A stretch of DNA of 64,000 bases from Prorocentrum cordatum (Eukaryota; Sar; Dinophyceae; Prorocentrales; Prorocentraceae). Of the stretch, positions 20,604 to 31,165 are shown piece by piece. Every line of letters starts with the position of its first letter. Within the stretch, counting starts at the first letter, position 1. A program made the position numbers and the translations under genes. The stretch lies in contig CAUYUJ010018071.1 in NCBI GenBank assembly GCA_963575745.1, forward strand, positions 315,501-379,500, given 5' to 3'. The notes beneath the pieces are model-generated. The model saw only the letters and a list, made by a program, of their open reading frames with translations. It ran no database searches and was not told the origin of the DNA.

Positions 20604-22381
20604 CTACTCACCTTCGTGCTGAGCGTGATCGGGTCCAGCGTTTTTGTCACCGGTTGAATGCGGCGGCGGCGCATGCGTCTCCAGCTCCCACGCAGCTGCA
20701 GAAGACGGCCAGCGTTTTCTACGACACCCTCTGCTTCCTGAGCTCCATTGTCGGGCAGGATAAAGTCCTAACCAACATCGACCCCTGCTACCGCCAGTTC
20801 TTCCTGCGCGGGCTGGACGGGCTGATTGGAGGACTTTGATGATATGGTAGATGCCATCGTGGGCCGCGCGGAGGACCTCACTGCCGCGGCTCGCGGCGCG
20901 TCGGAGAGAGCCTGGCGCAGCTGGGCCCAGGCGGCCTTCGATGGGGGAGCGAAGGCTGCCCATGCTGCATCGAAGGTCAGGGCGCAGCAAGAACTCGTTG
21001 CCCCTGAGGCCGACGCCCAGCCATGCATCCTCCCGGGCCGCGCCATGGACGAATGGAAGCGGATCTGGGCGACCCATGGGCTGGAAGAGCTGCCTCTACC
21101 CACGGATGCACCTACGTGGGAGGAGCTGCCTAACCTGACGGTCCATGACCTACGGCAGGCCATCCGATCTTTCTCTCCCGTCACCGCCTCGGGGCCACCC
21201 GCATCCCACCCGAGGCGCTAGAGCACTTATCGGATGAGGCTCTCAGCAGGTTGGCCTAGATGTTCGAGGTCTTTGAGCTGCACTTACGGTTTCCCTCAGA
21301 CCGCCAATATAATGAAATGGTACGTCTCCCCAAGCCAGATGGTGGCCACAGGTTGGTTGTGCTTAGCCATACTCTCATACGAGTTTGGGCGAAAGCACGC
21401 CGATGGCTGTCGGCAGAGTGGCAACGACAGCATACTTGCGACGTAGTGTGGGGCACTCGAGGCAGCCACGCACCCACGGCCTCGGCTTTCGCTCACAATC
21501 CCGAGCAAGAGGTGGGAAGCCTCATCGGCGACCACACTTGTACCATCCTCCTTGACATGGAGAAATGCTTTGACATGGTGAGTCCCCATGCGCTCATGCG
21601 GGAGGCACGGGAGCTGGGTTACCCGATACGCCTGCTCTGGATGTTGCTGCAGGTCTACCAGCAGCCACGGCGCACCAAGGCGCACGGCAGCCTCTCGTGC
21701 TCCTTCGTCGCCTTTCAGGGGGTGCCGGCGGGGCGCGCACGCGCCACCTACCTCATCTACCTGCTGACGCACCGTGTCCCCCAGCGGGCCAGCAAGGTTG
21801 CGCCGACAATCAAGCCGCGTTCGCTGGTGGACGACATCGGCCTGCAGACGGTCTCCCCCGACACCGGTGATGTCAAGCTGCTGCTGCGCACTGCGATGGT
21901 GCTCACTGCAGAGGCCAGGGGCCTCGTGCTTATTCTCCAACCTGCTAAGTCCGCGGTAATGGCTGGATCAGCGCAGGTCCGCCTTGTGGTGCACAGGGCC
22001 CGGCGGCGGCTGCCTCGGGCGGTGCCCCACGCCCGGCACATGCGCTACCTTGGCCACGAGCTGCATGGCCCTCGGGCGCTGAGGAAGGTTGAGAAGAAGC
22101 GCATGAAGGCCGCGCGGGGCCGCAGGCACCGCCTCCCCATGCTGCGTCGCGCGGTAGGGCGCAAGGCCTCCATCCTGTGGCGGACTGGGCTCATGCCGCC
22201 CGCAGGGCACGGAGCTGGAGCGTCGGGGTTGGCGGACGCGCCCCTACGTGAGATGCGCAACTTGGCCGCGGTGCTAAACGGGCGCAGTGGCAAAAAACCG
22301 CGGGCGTCACGGCATACCTCCTTACTCACCCTTCGGAGGCATACGACCCCCTCTATCATGCCACGCTGGATCTGGTCTTGA
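20604..22381 (+). pseudogene. LINE A reverse transcriptase, broken
   Basis: The upstream linker reads KVLTNIDPCYRQFFLRGLDG, then after a frameshift EDFDDMVDAIVGRAEDLTAA. The RT begins near ATRIPPEALEHLSDEALSRL and carries MVRLPKPDGGHRLVVLS. Motif A is ILLDMEKCFDMV (about 21547-21582), a motif-B-like stretch is FVAFQGVPAGRARATYL, and motif C is RSLVDDIGLQ (about 21818-21847), where VDD replaces the usual F/Y-A-D-D. An in-frame TAG at 21257-21259 interrupts LA*MFEVFEL. Downstream shifts carry the frame into LNYAAWIWDRRASPSRLQKA at about 22376. RT activity would copy the element RNA at the nicked target. This copy is non-functional. Confidence 0.85.
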
Positions 22382-23480
22382 ACTACGCCGCCTGGATTTG
22401 GGACAGGCGCGCGTCGCCTAGCCGCCTTCAAAAGGCTTGGACAGCCCTCAATGAGCGGCTTGTCCTTAAGTTGGGCCAGTGCCAAAGGTCCCCTGGCCGC
22501 GACGCGGTCGACGCTCAGGCGGCCAGCCTGGGACGTGAAAGCGCCGCACGTCTTGCAGGACGACCTGGGCAACCAGCATGACCTGCACCGCGCGCGCCCT
22601 GCTGACCTACGTCCGTTTTTGGCGCAAGGCGCGCAGCGCTGGCAGCACGACCGCCTCACCAGCCACATGCACTCCCACGCTGGCGCGCCCATCTGGCACT
22701 GCGGGCTCAGGCACGCGGCCAAGGGCGCCCGTGCCGCAGGGCCGGCCGCTGGGAGCGTTACAGGCGCCATGGTCTGACAACATACCCAAGCCGATCCGCA
22801 GGGACATGAAGCTCGGCAGACCCATGCGCCCTTGTCAGGCCTGCGGGAAGGCCCTTGCGCCCTATGAATGCTGGGGCCATGTCTTCCTGGAACGCCCCGC
22901 GCTGCTGACCCCCCCCTGCAGGGGAGCTGCGACCCATGGAACAGGGGCCGACGGACCGTGCCCACGGCCCGCGACAAGCGCAGAACCCGGAAATGCAGCC
23001 GGGTTTCGGCGACCTACGCCAGCAAGCCCACGACAACCTTGCGAGTCGGGCCGGCCCGACCCCGCCGACCCTGCTGACCCGGCCCAGCACCATGGAGGCC
23101 GAGGGCGACTTCTGTCCAGGCATCGGGCAAGGGGTTGATGAAAAGGCCCGCGGGTACGACGGCCATCAGGAGAAGGCGCGGCTGGACGCGCAGAGTGTCC
23201 GCTGTGCGCCACCAAATGCTTCGGAACAGAGTGGCACGTTGCCCCCTGCGGCGGCGGCCCCAGCCTCGGCGCCCGATGCACCGCGCGGGCGCGGCGGGCC
23301 CGAGACAGCGACACCAACGCTGAATGGCCCTGGCATCTTCCACCTCCCCCTGGCGTTGGCTGAGGTGCGCGACCAACTTATCCAAGCGGGTCTTGGATCA
23401 GGCACGCCGAACTTCGAGCAGTCCTGCCTCGTTTCTGGTATACCCGAACCTCCCGCTTATCTGCCGCGCGCAGATACGCG
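22382..23480 (+). pseudogene. LINE A region between RT and RNase H
   Basis: Fragments in shifting frames read LNYAAWIWDRRASPSRLQKA, AWDVKAPHVLQDDLGNQHDL, and MKLGRPMRPCQACGKALAPY-ECWGHVF near 22806. The last is a C-x2-C zinc-like motif. The homology is clear only as part of the element. The frames are too scrambled for a model. Confidence 0.55.
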
Positions 23481-23499
23481 GAGGCATGATGTCTGCCTT

Positions 23500-24110
23500 T
23501 GGGGCGACGCCCATGGCGTTTGTGGCCCCGTTTCTTGCACCGACGGGTACGGTTGCGACTCGGGTGTCCCCGAGGTGCGAAGACGCGGACAAGCTATTGT
23601 GCAGCTTGATCCTTACTCTTGGCTCCCAGTTAGGGCGCGGTTCGGGGCCCGCCCGCACTCGGTGCAGACTGTCGGCCGTGCTGAGAGAGGTACGCGATCA
23701 GGGAGGGGCTCGACGCTTTCCCTGACCACCAGTGCTTCGTCACTTACCAGCTGGCGCTCGCCCAGGAAGCAGAACGTCGGCGCCCCGAGCTCGAGCAGGG
23801 TCGCGCCAAGCATGCTCGAGCGTGGCGGGACATCTTCGCGGCCAGCCGCAGGCGCACTCTGCGGGGCCCCCCCATGTACCGATGGACGCCAGCGCACAGG
23901 TCCATGGAGGAGCTTATAAGGCACAGGGCCGCAGGAGCTGCGTGACTGGCTAGGCAACGGCTGGGCAGACTACTTCGCGCGCTGCGGCGCGGCCCCTCAC
24001 GCGCCGGCTGGGTCGGTAGCCGAGGCGGCAACAGCTGCGCTGAAACAGCACCGCAAGGTCCTGCAGTTCATTTCGCGGGCGGCACTGCAGGTGGTGGCTC
24101 GCAAACAATG
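23500..24110 (+). pseudogene. LINE A RNase H domain remnant
   Basis: The first catalytic Asp lies in CTDGYGCDSGVPEVRRRGQA (about 23535-23595) and the Glu in PHSVQTVGRAERG. In a shifted frame PMYRWTPAHRSMEELIRH gives the conserved His region. LRDWLGNGWADYFARCG (about 23934-23985) gives the final Asp motif. The frame changes at least twice. RNase H removes RNA from the cDNA hybrid in LINE clades that carry it. Its presence separates LINE A from LINE B. Confidence 0.7.
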
Positions 24111-24750
24111 GGGATGCGACGTGGAGGTCCCCAGGCCACCTTGCGAGCAGGCCAGGCCCATTGCGGTGGCACGCAGTACGGACCAGCTCCTTGCATGCTG
24201 CGCCAGCCTCGGGCGGTGCCGACGCACCCAATTCGGAGTCACGGCCGCAGCGGGCTCCTCCCTCGAGTCGCTGCAAACTGGCTCTCATCGTGCATGTCGC
24301 CCTTCGCGTGTTGCCAGCGCTCTCAACGCCGAGTACTTCCGCGCCTCCGGCGAGGGCTGGGTTCTCTGCAGCGACCAGAGGGCTGGCATGGCCCTGGGCG
24401 CGGCCTTGGCGCTCGAAGGGAGCTCACAGCCCTCGGCCCTCGCAGCCATGTTGCCACCTGCCCTGGCCGAGGAGGTCGGGGACGCCCCCCCTGCGCTCGG
24501 GCACGATGTGTTTAGGAGCAACAACGTTTACTGTCGCAGGCGCTGCGGGTCTCACTGGGCTGCGGGAGATGTCCGCACAGTGCGGAAGCTTGGCTTGAGG
24601 TGCGATGGGCTCTCGCCCAACGAGTCCACGCGCCGCAACCAGCAAGATGCGATCAGGCGCGTCGACAGGGGCCTGGCGCCTCGTGCCCGACGTACCCCAG
24701 CAACGCCGCCCCCCCATGGGGGCTCCTCTTGCAGCCACGTGGCGCGTTGA
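24091..24750 (+). pseudogene. LINE A C-terminal region with zinc motif
   Basis: The continuous frame includes SALNAEYFRASGEGWVLCSD and HDVFRSNNVYCRRRCGSHWA, followed by VRKLGLRCDG near its end. The C-x3-C...C spacing suggests a zinc-binding tail after RNase H. The stop is TGA at 24748. The upstream part overlaps the RNase H remnant in the same reading direction. Confidence 0.5.
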
Positions 24751-24989
24751 TCGACCATGTCGTGATTCGTTGCCTTTCCGTGGTCGGCTGGTGGTACGGC
24801 GTTTTCTTCGGTGGCGACGCCTCTTTCGTCGGCGGCAACTTGGCCTGCGCCCACGGCCTTGAGGGCGACTTCTTCCAGTTGCTCTCCTTCTACATTGCCT
24901 CCTGCTCTTACGGCACCGTGCCGTGAGTAGGCGGCGCCAAGGGGGTAGTCCGTCGCGCGCCCGCGTGCGCGGCGGGAGACCTTCCTGAG

Positions 24990-25125
24990 ACGTTGCGTTC
25001 CTCCTCCTCGTCCTCCTCCTCCTCCTCCTCCTCCTCCTCCTCCTCCTCCTCCTCCTCCTCCTCCTCCTCCCCCTCCTCCTCCTCCTCCTCCTCCTCCTCT
25101 TCCTCCTCCTCCTCCGCCTCCAGCA
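24990..25125. repeat. (CTC)n trinucleotide run
   Basis: A near-perfect TCC/CTC run of about 135 bp with a few substitutions. Confidence 0.95.
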
Positions 25126-25289
25126 CCCTCCTGCGGAGCGAACACAGGCTGGCCTGCCACCTGAGACGGGGGGGAAACGAGAAGCTCAGATCCCCGACGA
25201 TGCGGCCACGCTCAAGACCCTGAGATCCTGGCGCTGCGTTTTTTTCAAAACGGGCGTCTCTTCGCTCCCTTTCGGGCCCCAAGAGCCAG

Positions 25290-25546
25290 ATCGATCGGGC
25301 TCGAAAAACGGCCTAGAAATAGAAGGTCCGGGACTTTCGTCGTGATTTTTTACGATGTTGCAATTTTGTTGCAAAGTCGGATCTCAGGGGAGTGACCCTG
25401 GGAAAGAGTGACCTTTGGTGCGCGGCTTTGGGGGGGCCGCGGGGGGACCAAACCCAGGCGCGCAAGCCGCTGCTACCGCTTCGCGCTTAGCGATCGGGGG
25501 ACCCAATGGGGCCCGCACCAAAGGTCACTCCGGCGAAAGGTTACTC
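25290..25546. repeat. Dispersed ~255-bp repeat ending in MITE family B, copy 1
   Basis: From CGGGCTCGAAAAACGGCCTA through GGTCCGGGACT and ACGATGTTGCAATTTTG to the inverted-repeat element, this matches 34715-34972. It indicates a longer copied unit that contains the small element. Confidence 0.8.
25390..25546. mobile_element. MITE-like element, family B, copy 1 (157 bp)
   Basis: The inner arms GAGTGACCTTTGGTGCG (25406-25422) and CGCACCAAAGGTCACTC (25514-25530) are perfect complements. Outer arms GAGTGACCCTGGGAAA and CGGCGAAAGGTTACTC repeat the GAGTRACC theme, so each end carries the terminal motif twice, 16 bp apart. Related copies are at 34815-34972, 36711-36826 and 43877-44260. Confidence 0.85.
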
Positions 25547-25559
25547 TCACGTCTAGTCG

Positions 25560-26640
25560 AGACCTGGGCGCTGCAACTTGTTCTTTCACGCCGAGCGTTT
25601 GCCCCCTGGTTTCTGGGCCCCGGGGGGGGCATCACAGATCGACATTGCTCGAAGCATGCCGCACTTGACCGCCTGGATACGCAAGACGTAGCCCGTAGCG
25701 TGTTGACACGGAGCTCAACAAGCAGATCGAAAACGTACGCCTGGCGCGGCACGTTCGCCAAAACGTGGGCCAACACGTGGAACCAACGCGCAACGTGTTA
25801 ACACGGGCGTTTTGAACACGGCGCGTGTTGTGTTTCAAAACGGGCGCAGCGGGGCAGCTAAGAGACCGCAGGAAGATGGGGTCCGGGGCTCCCTATTCGT
25901 GATTTCTCGCGATGCTGATTTCTTTGTCGCCACGTCGGGTCTTGGGGAGCTGCTGTTCGGCCGACCGCCTCCCTGCACTGCCAGCCCAGCCGCGTGCCAG
26001 CCGCTCCCGACAGCAAGTGGTCAAGTGAGGGTCGCGGACCCAAACTTCTCCTCAGCCCCCATCCCCGCGGGGTTCGAGGATCCAGGCTCTGGGTGCTTGT
26101 CTTGGCCTGCTCTTGGCCTGGGAGCCCCCTGAGATCCGACGCTGCCCCCCCCAAAAAATGCAGCGTCCCGAAAGATCGCGATCGGATCCACACGTAGACC
26201 CCCGGCGATCGATCTGCGATAGCGATCGAGCCGGAGCGACACGTAGGCCCCATGCGTCAATTATCGAGCCGGATCGATCTGCGATGGCCCAGTGGCCCGA
26301 CACCAGGGGAAAAAAACGCCCGGTGGGGAGAAAAACAGCAGCGCCCGGATCCCAGGGTCCCAGGAGCCACCGCCGTGCCCCCCCAGAAGGCTGTGCAGAG
26401 CCTGGCGGCCTCGGGCAGGGCCCAGGCATGCTGTGTCCTGGCTTCTGCTCCCTCGTGGTCCCCAGGAGTTCCGACCCCTTCCCCACAAGTCGGTTTTCCA
26501 TCCCGAGCCGCCTTTTCTGGTAGCGGTCCGGGGGCCCGGCGAAAGCCCCCAGGGGCCGAAAATGGCCAAACGCCTCCCACCCTTTCTTGCTTTTATTGTT
26601 TCGCTTTTACAATAACTTGGTGTTGACTTTGACACCGTGA
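25560..26640. other. Ordinary-complexity interval with dispersed-repeat pieces
   Basis: CACGTTCGCCAAAACGTGGG/CCAACACGTGG words lie at 25745-25820 and GATCGATCTGCGATAGCGAT at 26200-26290. The interval 26470-26545 carries family D (CCGACCCCTTCCCC, GGTTTTCCATCCCGAGCCGC). No gene is supported. Confidence 0.5.
26470..26545 (+). repeat. Dispersed repeat family D, copy 1
   Basis: The pattern is TCCGACCCCTTCCCCACAAG, then TTTTCCATCCCGAGCCGC, TTTT..GGTCCGGGGGCCCGG and CGA..GCCC. Other copies are at 32325-32435 (reverse), 33050-33150, 49630-49750 and 60310-60430. Confidence 0.7.
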
Positions 26641-26779
26641 CTTTGCCACGACGCGAGCACGTCTGGGGAGCGCGTCGGACCGCCCTCCCGCGGGGCCGCA
26701 GGCGCGGCGCCAGGCCAGGCAGCGTGGCGGTGTGCGGGCGCACTCTGCGGTCAGCAGGGCGGGGCCGCCGTCGTCGCCT

Positions 26780-29650
26780 CCGTCGTGCGTCGTGCGTCGC
26801 GCGTCGTCCGTCGACGTCGTCGTTGTCGTCGTCGTCGTCCGTCGTCGTCGCCGCCGTCGTGGTCGTGGTCGTCGTCATCGTCGTCGTCGCCGGCGCCGCC
26901 CTCGTCGTCGTCGTCGTGGGTCGCCTTGTTCGTCGTCGCCTCCGAGGTGCGCCGTTGCCGTCGTGCGTCCTCCGTCGTCGTCCGTCGTCGTTGTCGTCGT
27001 CGTGCGTCGTGTTCGTCGTCCGTCGTCATCGTCGTGACTCCTCCCTCGTCGTCGTCCATCGTCGTCCGTCGACGTCCGTCGTCGTGACCGACGTTGACTT
27101 CGTCGTGGTCTGTCGTGGTCTGTCGTGGTCTGTCGCCGTCGTATTCGCGCGTCGTCGCCGTCGTCGTCGCCATCATCGTCGCCTCCGTCTCGTGTCACCC
27201 ATCGTCGTCGTCGTGCCCGCCAGCCGTCCTCGTCGTCGTCGTCGTCCTGGTCCGTCGTCGTCGTTCGTTGTCGTCATCGTCGTTGTCGTCCGTCGTCGTC
27301 GTGGTCGCGAGTCCTCCTTCGTAGTCATCGTCTTCCGCCTTCTTCCGCCGACGTCGTCGGCGTCGTCGTCGTCCTTGTGGTCGTCGTCCGTCGTCCTCCG
27401 CTCCGTCTTCGGTCATCGTCGTCCGTCGCCGTCCGTCACGTCCGTCGCCGTCCGTCGTCGTCCGTCGTGCGTCCGTCGTCGTCGTCCGCCGCCCGCCGTC
27501 CGCCGTCCGCCGTCCGCCGTCCGCCGCCATCGTCGTCGTTCTTCTTCGTCCTCGGCCGTCCTCGTCATCATCGTTGTCGTCGTCGCCTCCTCCTTAGTCG
27601 ACGTCGTCTTCCGCCCTCTTCCGCCGTCGTCGTCGTCGTCCGTCGTCGTCGCCGTCGTCAGTCGTTCGTCGTCGTGCGTTTTCGTCCGTCGTCGTTCGTC
27701 GTCGTCCGTCGTGGGTCGCGCATCGTCCGTCGACGTCGTCCGTCGTCCGTCGTCCGCCGTCCGCCGTCCGCCGTCCGTCGTCCACCGTCCGCCGTCGTCG
27801 TCGTCATCGTCGTCGTCGACGTCGTTGTCGTCATCGTCTCCGTTCGTCGTCGTCCTCGTCAGTCGTCGTCGATCTTCGTCGTTCGTCGTCGTCCGTCGTG
27901 CGTCGTGGTACGTTGTCGTCCGTCGTCGTCCATCGTTGTCCGTCGTCGTCAAGCGTCGTCCATCGTCGTCCGTCGTCGTCCGTTGTCATCGTCGTCCACC
28001 GTCCGTCGTCCGCCGTCCGCCGTCCGCCGTCCGCGGTCCGCCGTCGTCGTCGTCGTCGTCGTCGTCGTCGCGCGTCGTGGGCATCGTCGTCGTCGTCGTC
28101 GTCCGTCGTCGTCGTCCGTCGTCGTCGTCGTCGTCGTCCGTCGTCCGTCGTCCGTCGTCCGTCCGTCGTCGTCGTCCGTCGTCCGTCCTGCGTCGTCCGC
28201 CGTCCGTCGTCCGTCGTCCGCCACCGCAGCCGCCGTCGTTGTCGTCGTGGACGCCGTTGTCGTCGGCGTCGTCATCGTCTCCGTCCATTGTCGTCGTCGG
28301 CGTCACCGTCGTCGTCGCCGTCATCCGTCGTCGTCGTTGTCTTCTTCGTTGTCGTCGTCGTCGTCACCATCCTCCGTCCTTCGTGGTCACCGTTGTCCAG
28401 CGTCGACGTCGTCGTCGTCTATCGTCGTCTGTGTCGTCGTCGTCGCATCCATCGTGCGTCGTGCGTCGTCGCGCGTCCTCCGTCGTCGTCATCGCGCATT
28501 ACGTCGTTGTCGTCGACAACATCGTCGTCGCTTCCGTCATGTGTCTTCATCGTCGCGCGCCCTCCATCCTCGTCGTCGGCGTCGTCGCCTCCGTCGTGCG
28601 GCGTAGTCGCGCGTTTGCCGTCGTCGTCGTCGTCGCCGCCGACGTCACCGTCGTCTCCGTCATCGTCGTCGTTGTCACATTCGTCGCATCCGTCGTCCGT
28701 CGTCGTCGTGCGTCCTCCGTCGTCGTCGTCGTCGTCGTTGCCTCCGCCATCGTCGTCGCCGCGCGTTGTCGTTGTCGTTGCCGTCGTCAACGTCGTCTCC
28801 TCCTTTGTGCATCGTCATCGTCGTCGTCCTCATTTTCGTCGCCTCCGTCCTCGTAGCCGCGCGTCAGCGGTCGTCGTCGTCGTCGTCGACGTCGCCGACG
28901 TCGTTTGTGGTCGTCGTCGTCGTCGCCTCTGTCGTGCGTCGTCGTCGTCGATGTCGCCTCCGTCGTGCGTCGTCGTCGTCGTCGCGCAACCTCCGTCGTA
29001 GGTCGTCATCGTCGCGCGTCCTCCGTCGTCGTCATCGTGCCCGCCGTCCGTCGTCATCGTCGCGAGTCCTCTGTCGTCGTCCGCGTCGTCATCGATGTCG
29101 CCTCCGTCGTGCGTCGTCATCGCGCGTCCTCCGTCGTCGTCGTCGTCGTCGTGCGTCGTCGTCGCCTCCGTCGTGCCTCGTCGTGACGCGTCCTCCGTCG
29201 TCGTCGTCCGTCATCCGTCATCGTCGTTGTCGTCGTCATCATCGTCGAAATCGTCGCCTCCGTCTTGCGTCGTCGTCGCGCGTCCTCTGTCGTCGTCGTC
29301 CTCGCCAGTCGTGAGTGTCGTCGTCGTCATGGTCGTCGTCGCCGCCTCCGCAGTGCGTCGTAGTCGACGCGCATCCTCAACGTCATCAACGTCGTGGTCC
29401 GTCGTCAACGTCGTGGTCGTCGTCATCGCCGTGGTCCGTCGTCATCGCATCCGTCGTGCGTCGTCGTCGTGCGTCCTTAGTAGTCGTCGTCGTCCTGCCC
29501 GCCGTCCGTCCTAGTCATCGCCGCTGTCGTCGTCGTCGTCGTCGTCGCGCGTCCTCCGGCGTCGCGCGTCCTTCATCGATGTCGTCGTCGTCGTCGTCGC
29601 ACGTCCTCCGACGTCGCGCGTCCTTCGTTGTTGTCGTCGTCGTCGTCGTG
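26780..29650. repeat. 2.9-kb degenerate CGT/GTC trinucleotide field
   Basis: Nearly every word is GTC, CGT or a one-step variant (CGTCGTCGTC, CCGTCCGCCGTCCGC, GCGTCGTC, TCGTCATCGTC). Frame-keeping is loose, so all six frames stay open for hundreds of codons as Val/Ser/Arg on one strand and Asp/Thr/Arg on the other. These are not genes. Repeated runs of CCGTCCGCCGTCCGCCGTCC at about 27487-27530, 27750-27800 and 28008-28050 suggest local block duplications. Confidence 0.95.
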
Positions 29651-29654
29651 CGTC

Positions 29655-30405
29655 CAGGAAGGTGCAGGGAGCGGGGTAGGCGGAAGGAGGTGGTCTTCCG
29701 CAGCGGCCTCCCACCTTCCGTCCAGCTCCATCGGCCCCTCGAAGGCGAGGCGCCTCCTGGAACGCACTGCGCACCCTGCGCTGTCTCTTCTCCCCGCGCC
29801 GGCCGGGGAAGCGGCGCGGCAGCCCCCCGACTCAGGCGGCCTCTCGCCGGTGTTCCACGGACCTCCGGACGCCCCCGAAGGAGTGACACCAGAGGCCCAA
29901 AAACTGCATTACCCCAGCAGAGCACCTTAACAGCAGCAAAGGTGAAGAGGCGGGTCGAGGAGTAGGAGGTCACGAGTGAAAACGCGCAATCCGAGTTACT
30001 CCTATAAACTCCTGGGAAGAATGCAGTCGGGACATGGGTGAGAGCACGGTCATGTGCACCTTAGTGTACTTGTTACCCAGGGATCGTTGCCGTCCGGACC
30101 AATAATGTAGAGGGCATTGAAGCGAGAGCACAATTCCTGAATAAAGCGTGCGGAAGTCTCAGGCGAGACGGCTGCTGGCACGGGCGCTTTCAGGCTCCCT
30201 GTCCTCCCTGAAGGACTCTCCTGTGGTTCCATTCTTACCTTTTATCAGACCCCTCGAGAGGCACGCTCGTAGGGAAAAGTAGCTCAGCCCTCCACAACGC
30301 GCACAGCGCCCTGCACAGCAAAGCGCCCCCCGCACAATGCCCTGCACAGCGCGCGCCTCTTCCCGCAATGGCGGCGCGGCGCGGCAGCCCCCCAAAGCGG
30401 AACGC
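29655..30405. other. Ordinary-complexity interval; one GAAACG-like core
   Basis: GGAAGTCTCAGGCGAGACGG at about 30150 is a one-base relative of the core. No gene is supported. The GC-rich frames at 29680-29930 carry no recognised domain. Confidence 0.5.
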
Positions 30406-30409
30406 GGCC

Positions 30410-30640
30410 CTCGGCCCGCTCCGCCGCCACCGCCGCCGCCTCCGCCGCTGCCGACAGCGCCGCTGCCTCCGCAGCCGCCGCCATCGCCGCCGCCCTCGTC
30501 GCAGCCGCCGCCGCCGCCGCCGCCGCCGTCGTGATCGTGTCGCCGCCGCCGCGGCCGCCGCCGCCGCCGCCGCCGACACCGCCGCCGAGGCCGTCGCCGC
30601 CGCCGTCGTGGCAGCCGTCGCCGTCACCGTCGCTGGCGCT
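30410..30640. repeat. (CCG)n-rich low-complexity tract
   Basis: CCGCCGCC runs with CTC, TCG and ACA interruptions. Long Pro/Arg/Ala frames follow from composition. Confidence 0.9.
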
Positions 30641-31035
30641 CGCGCGCTCCTTGCTTTCCTGCTCCCCGCGCCGAGGTCGAGGCGCGGCCGCCTCCCGAGC
30701 GGAACGCGGCTCTCAGCCAGCCCCGGGCCTCGCCGGGCGGCCAGCTGCGTACCGACCACTCGCCGCGTTCCACCTCGGCCACCTGCCAGCGGGGAGCGCG
30801 GCCGCCGCCGCCGCTGCCGCCGTCGAGCCTCTCGCTGGCGAGCCGAAGAGGGAGGGGAGAGGAGAGAGGGGAGGGCCGCAAGCCGGGTGCGCTGGCGCCG
30901 TGTCTGACGTCGTAACCCTCCCACCCATCCCTTCCCGCTGCGCTGAAACGCTGTCCGCCGACAGAGGGGTCCCCGAAGGCCTTGATCCCCACAGTGGAGC
31001 CATCGCATGGTGCGCAATCAGACAGAGGGGCCCTG

Positions 31036-31125
31036 CAGGTTGGAGGAGGAGGAAGAGGAGGAGGAGGAGGAGGAGGACGAGGACGAGGACAGGGAGGAGG
31101 AGGAGGAGGAGAAGGAGAAGGAAAG
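31036..31125. repeat. (GGA)n run
   Basis: GGAGGA/GAGGAC repeats over about 90 bp. Confidence 0.9.
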
Positions 31126-31165
31126 CTAGCGCTGATGGTTTCCAAGGGGCAGTACTTTCGTCCCG

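Larger units (their letters stand above)
16865..24750 (+). mobile_element. LINE A: decayed non-LTR retrotransposon
   Basis: Successive plus-strand fragments read, in order, as ORF1 (zinc-binding motif and coiled coil), an endonuclease/exonuclease/phosphatase-type endonuclease, a reverse transcriptase, an RNase H and a C-terminal zinc motif. This is the order of APE-type LINEs that also carry RNase H. Frameshifts, in-frame TAG codons and inserted low-complexity DNA (about 20165-20515) show it is dead. Neither end is defined: no spliced leader, target-site duplication or poly(A) tail was found at the borders. Codon content is strongly GC-biased throughout. The architecture differs from LINE B, which has no RNase H. 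Confidence 0.85.

Noticed and set aside
17417-21259. TAG reassigned to glutamine in this genome
   Set aside because: LINE B and the candidate exons need no such reassignment, and three C-to-T changes in a decayed element are enough to explain the pattern. Kept only as a question under findings.
26637-29965. 739-codon and 493-codon plus-strand frames
   Set aside because: They are translations of CGT/GTC triplets (Val, Ser, Arg) with no domain and equal openness on the other strand.
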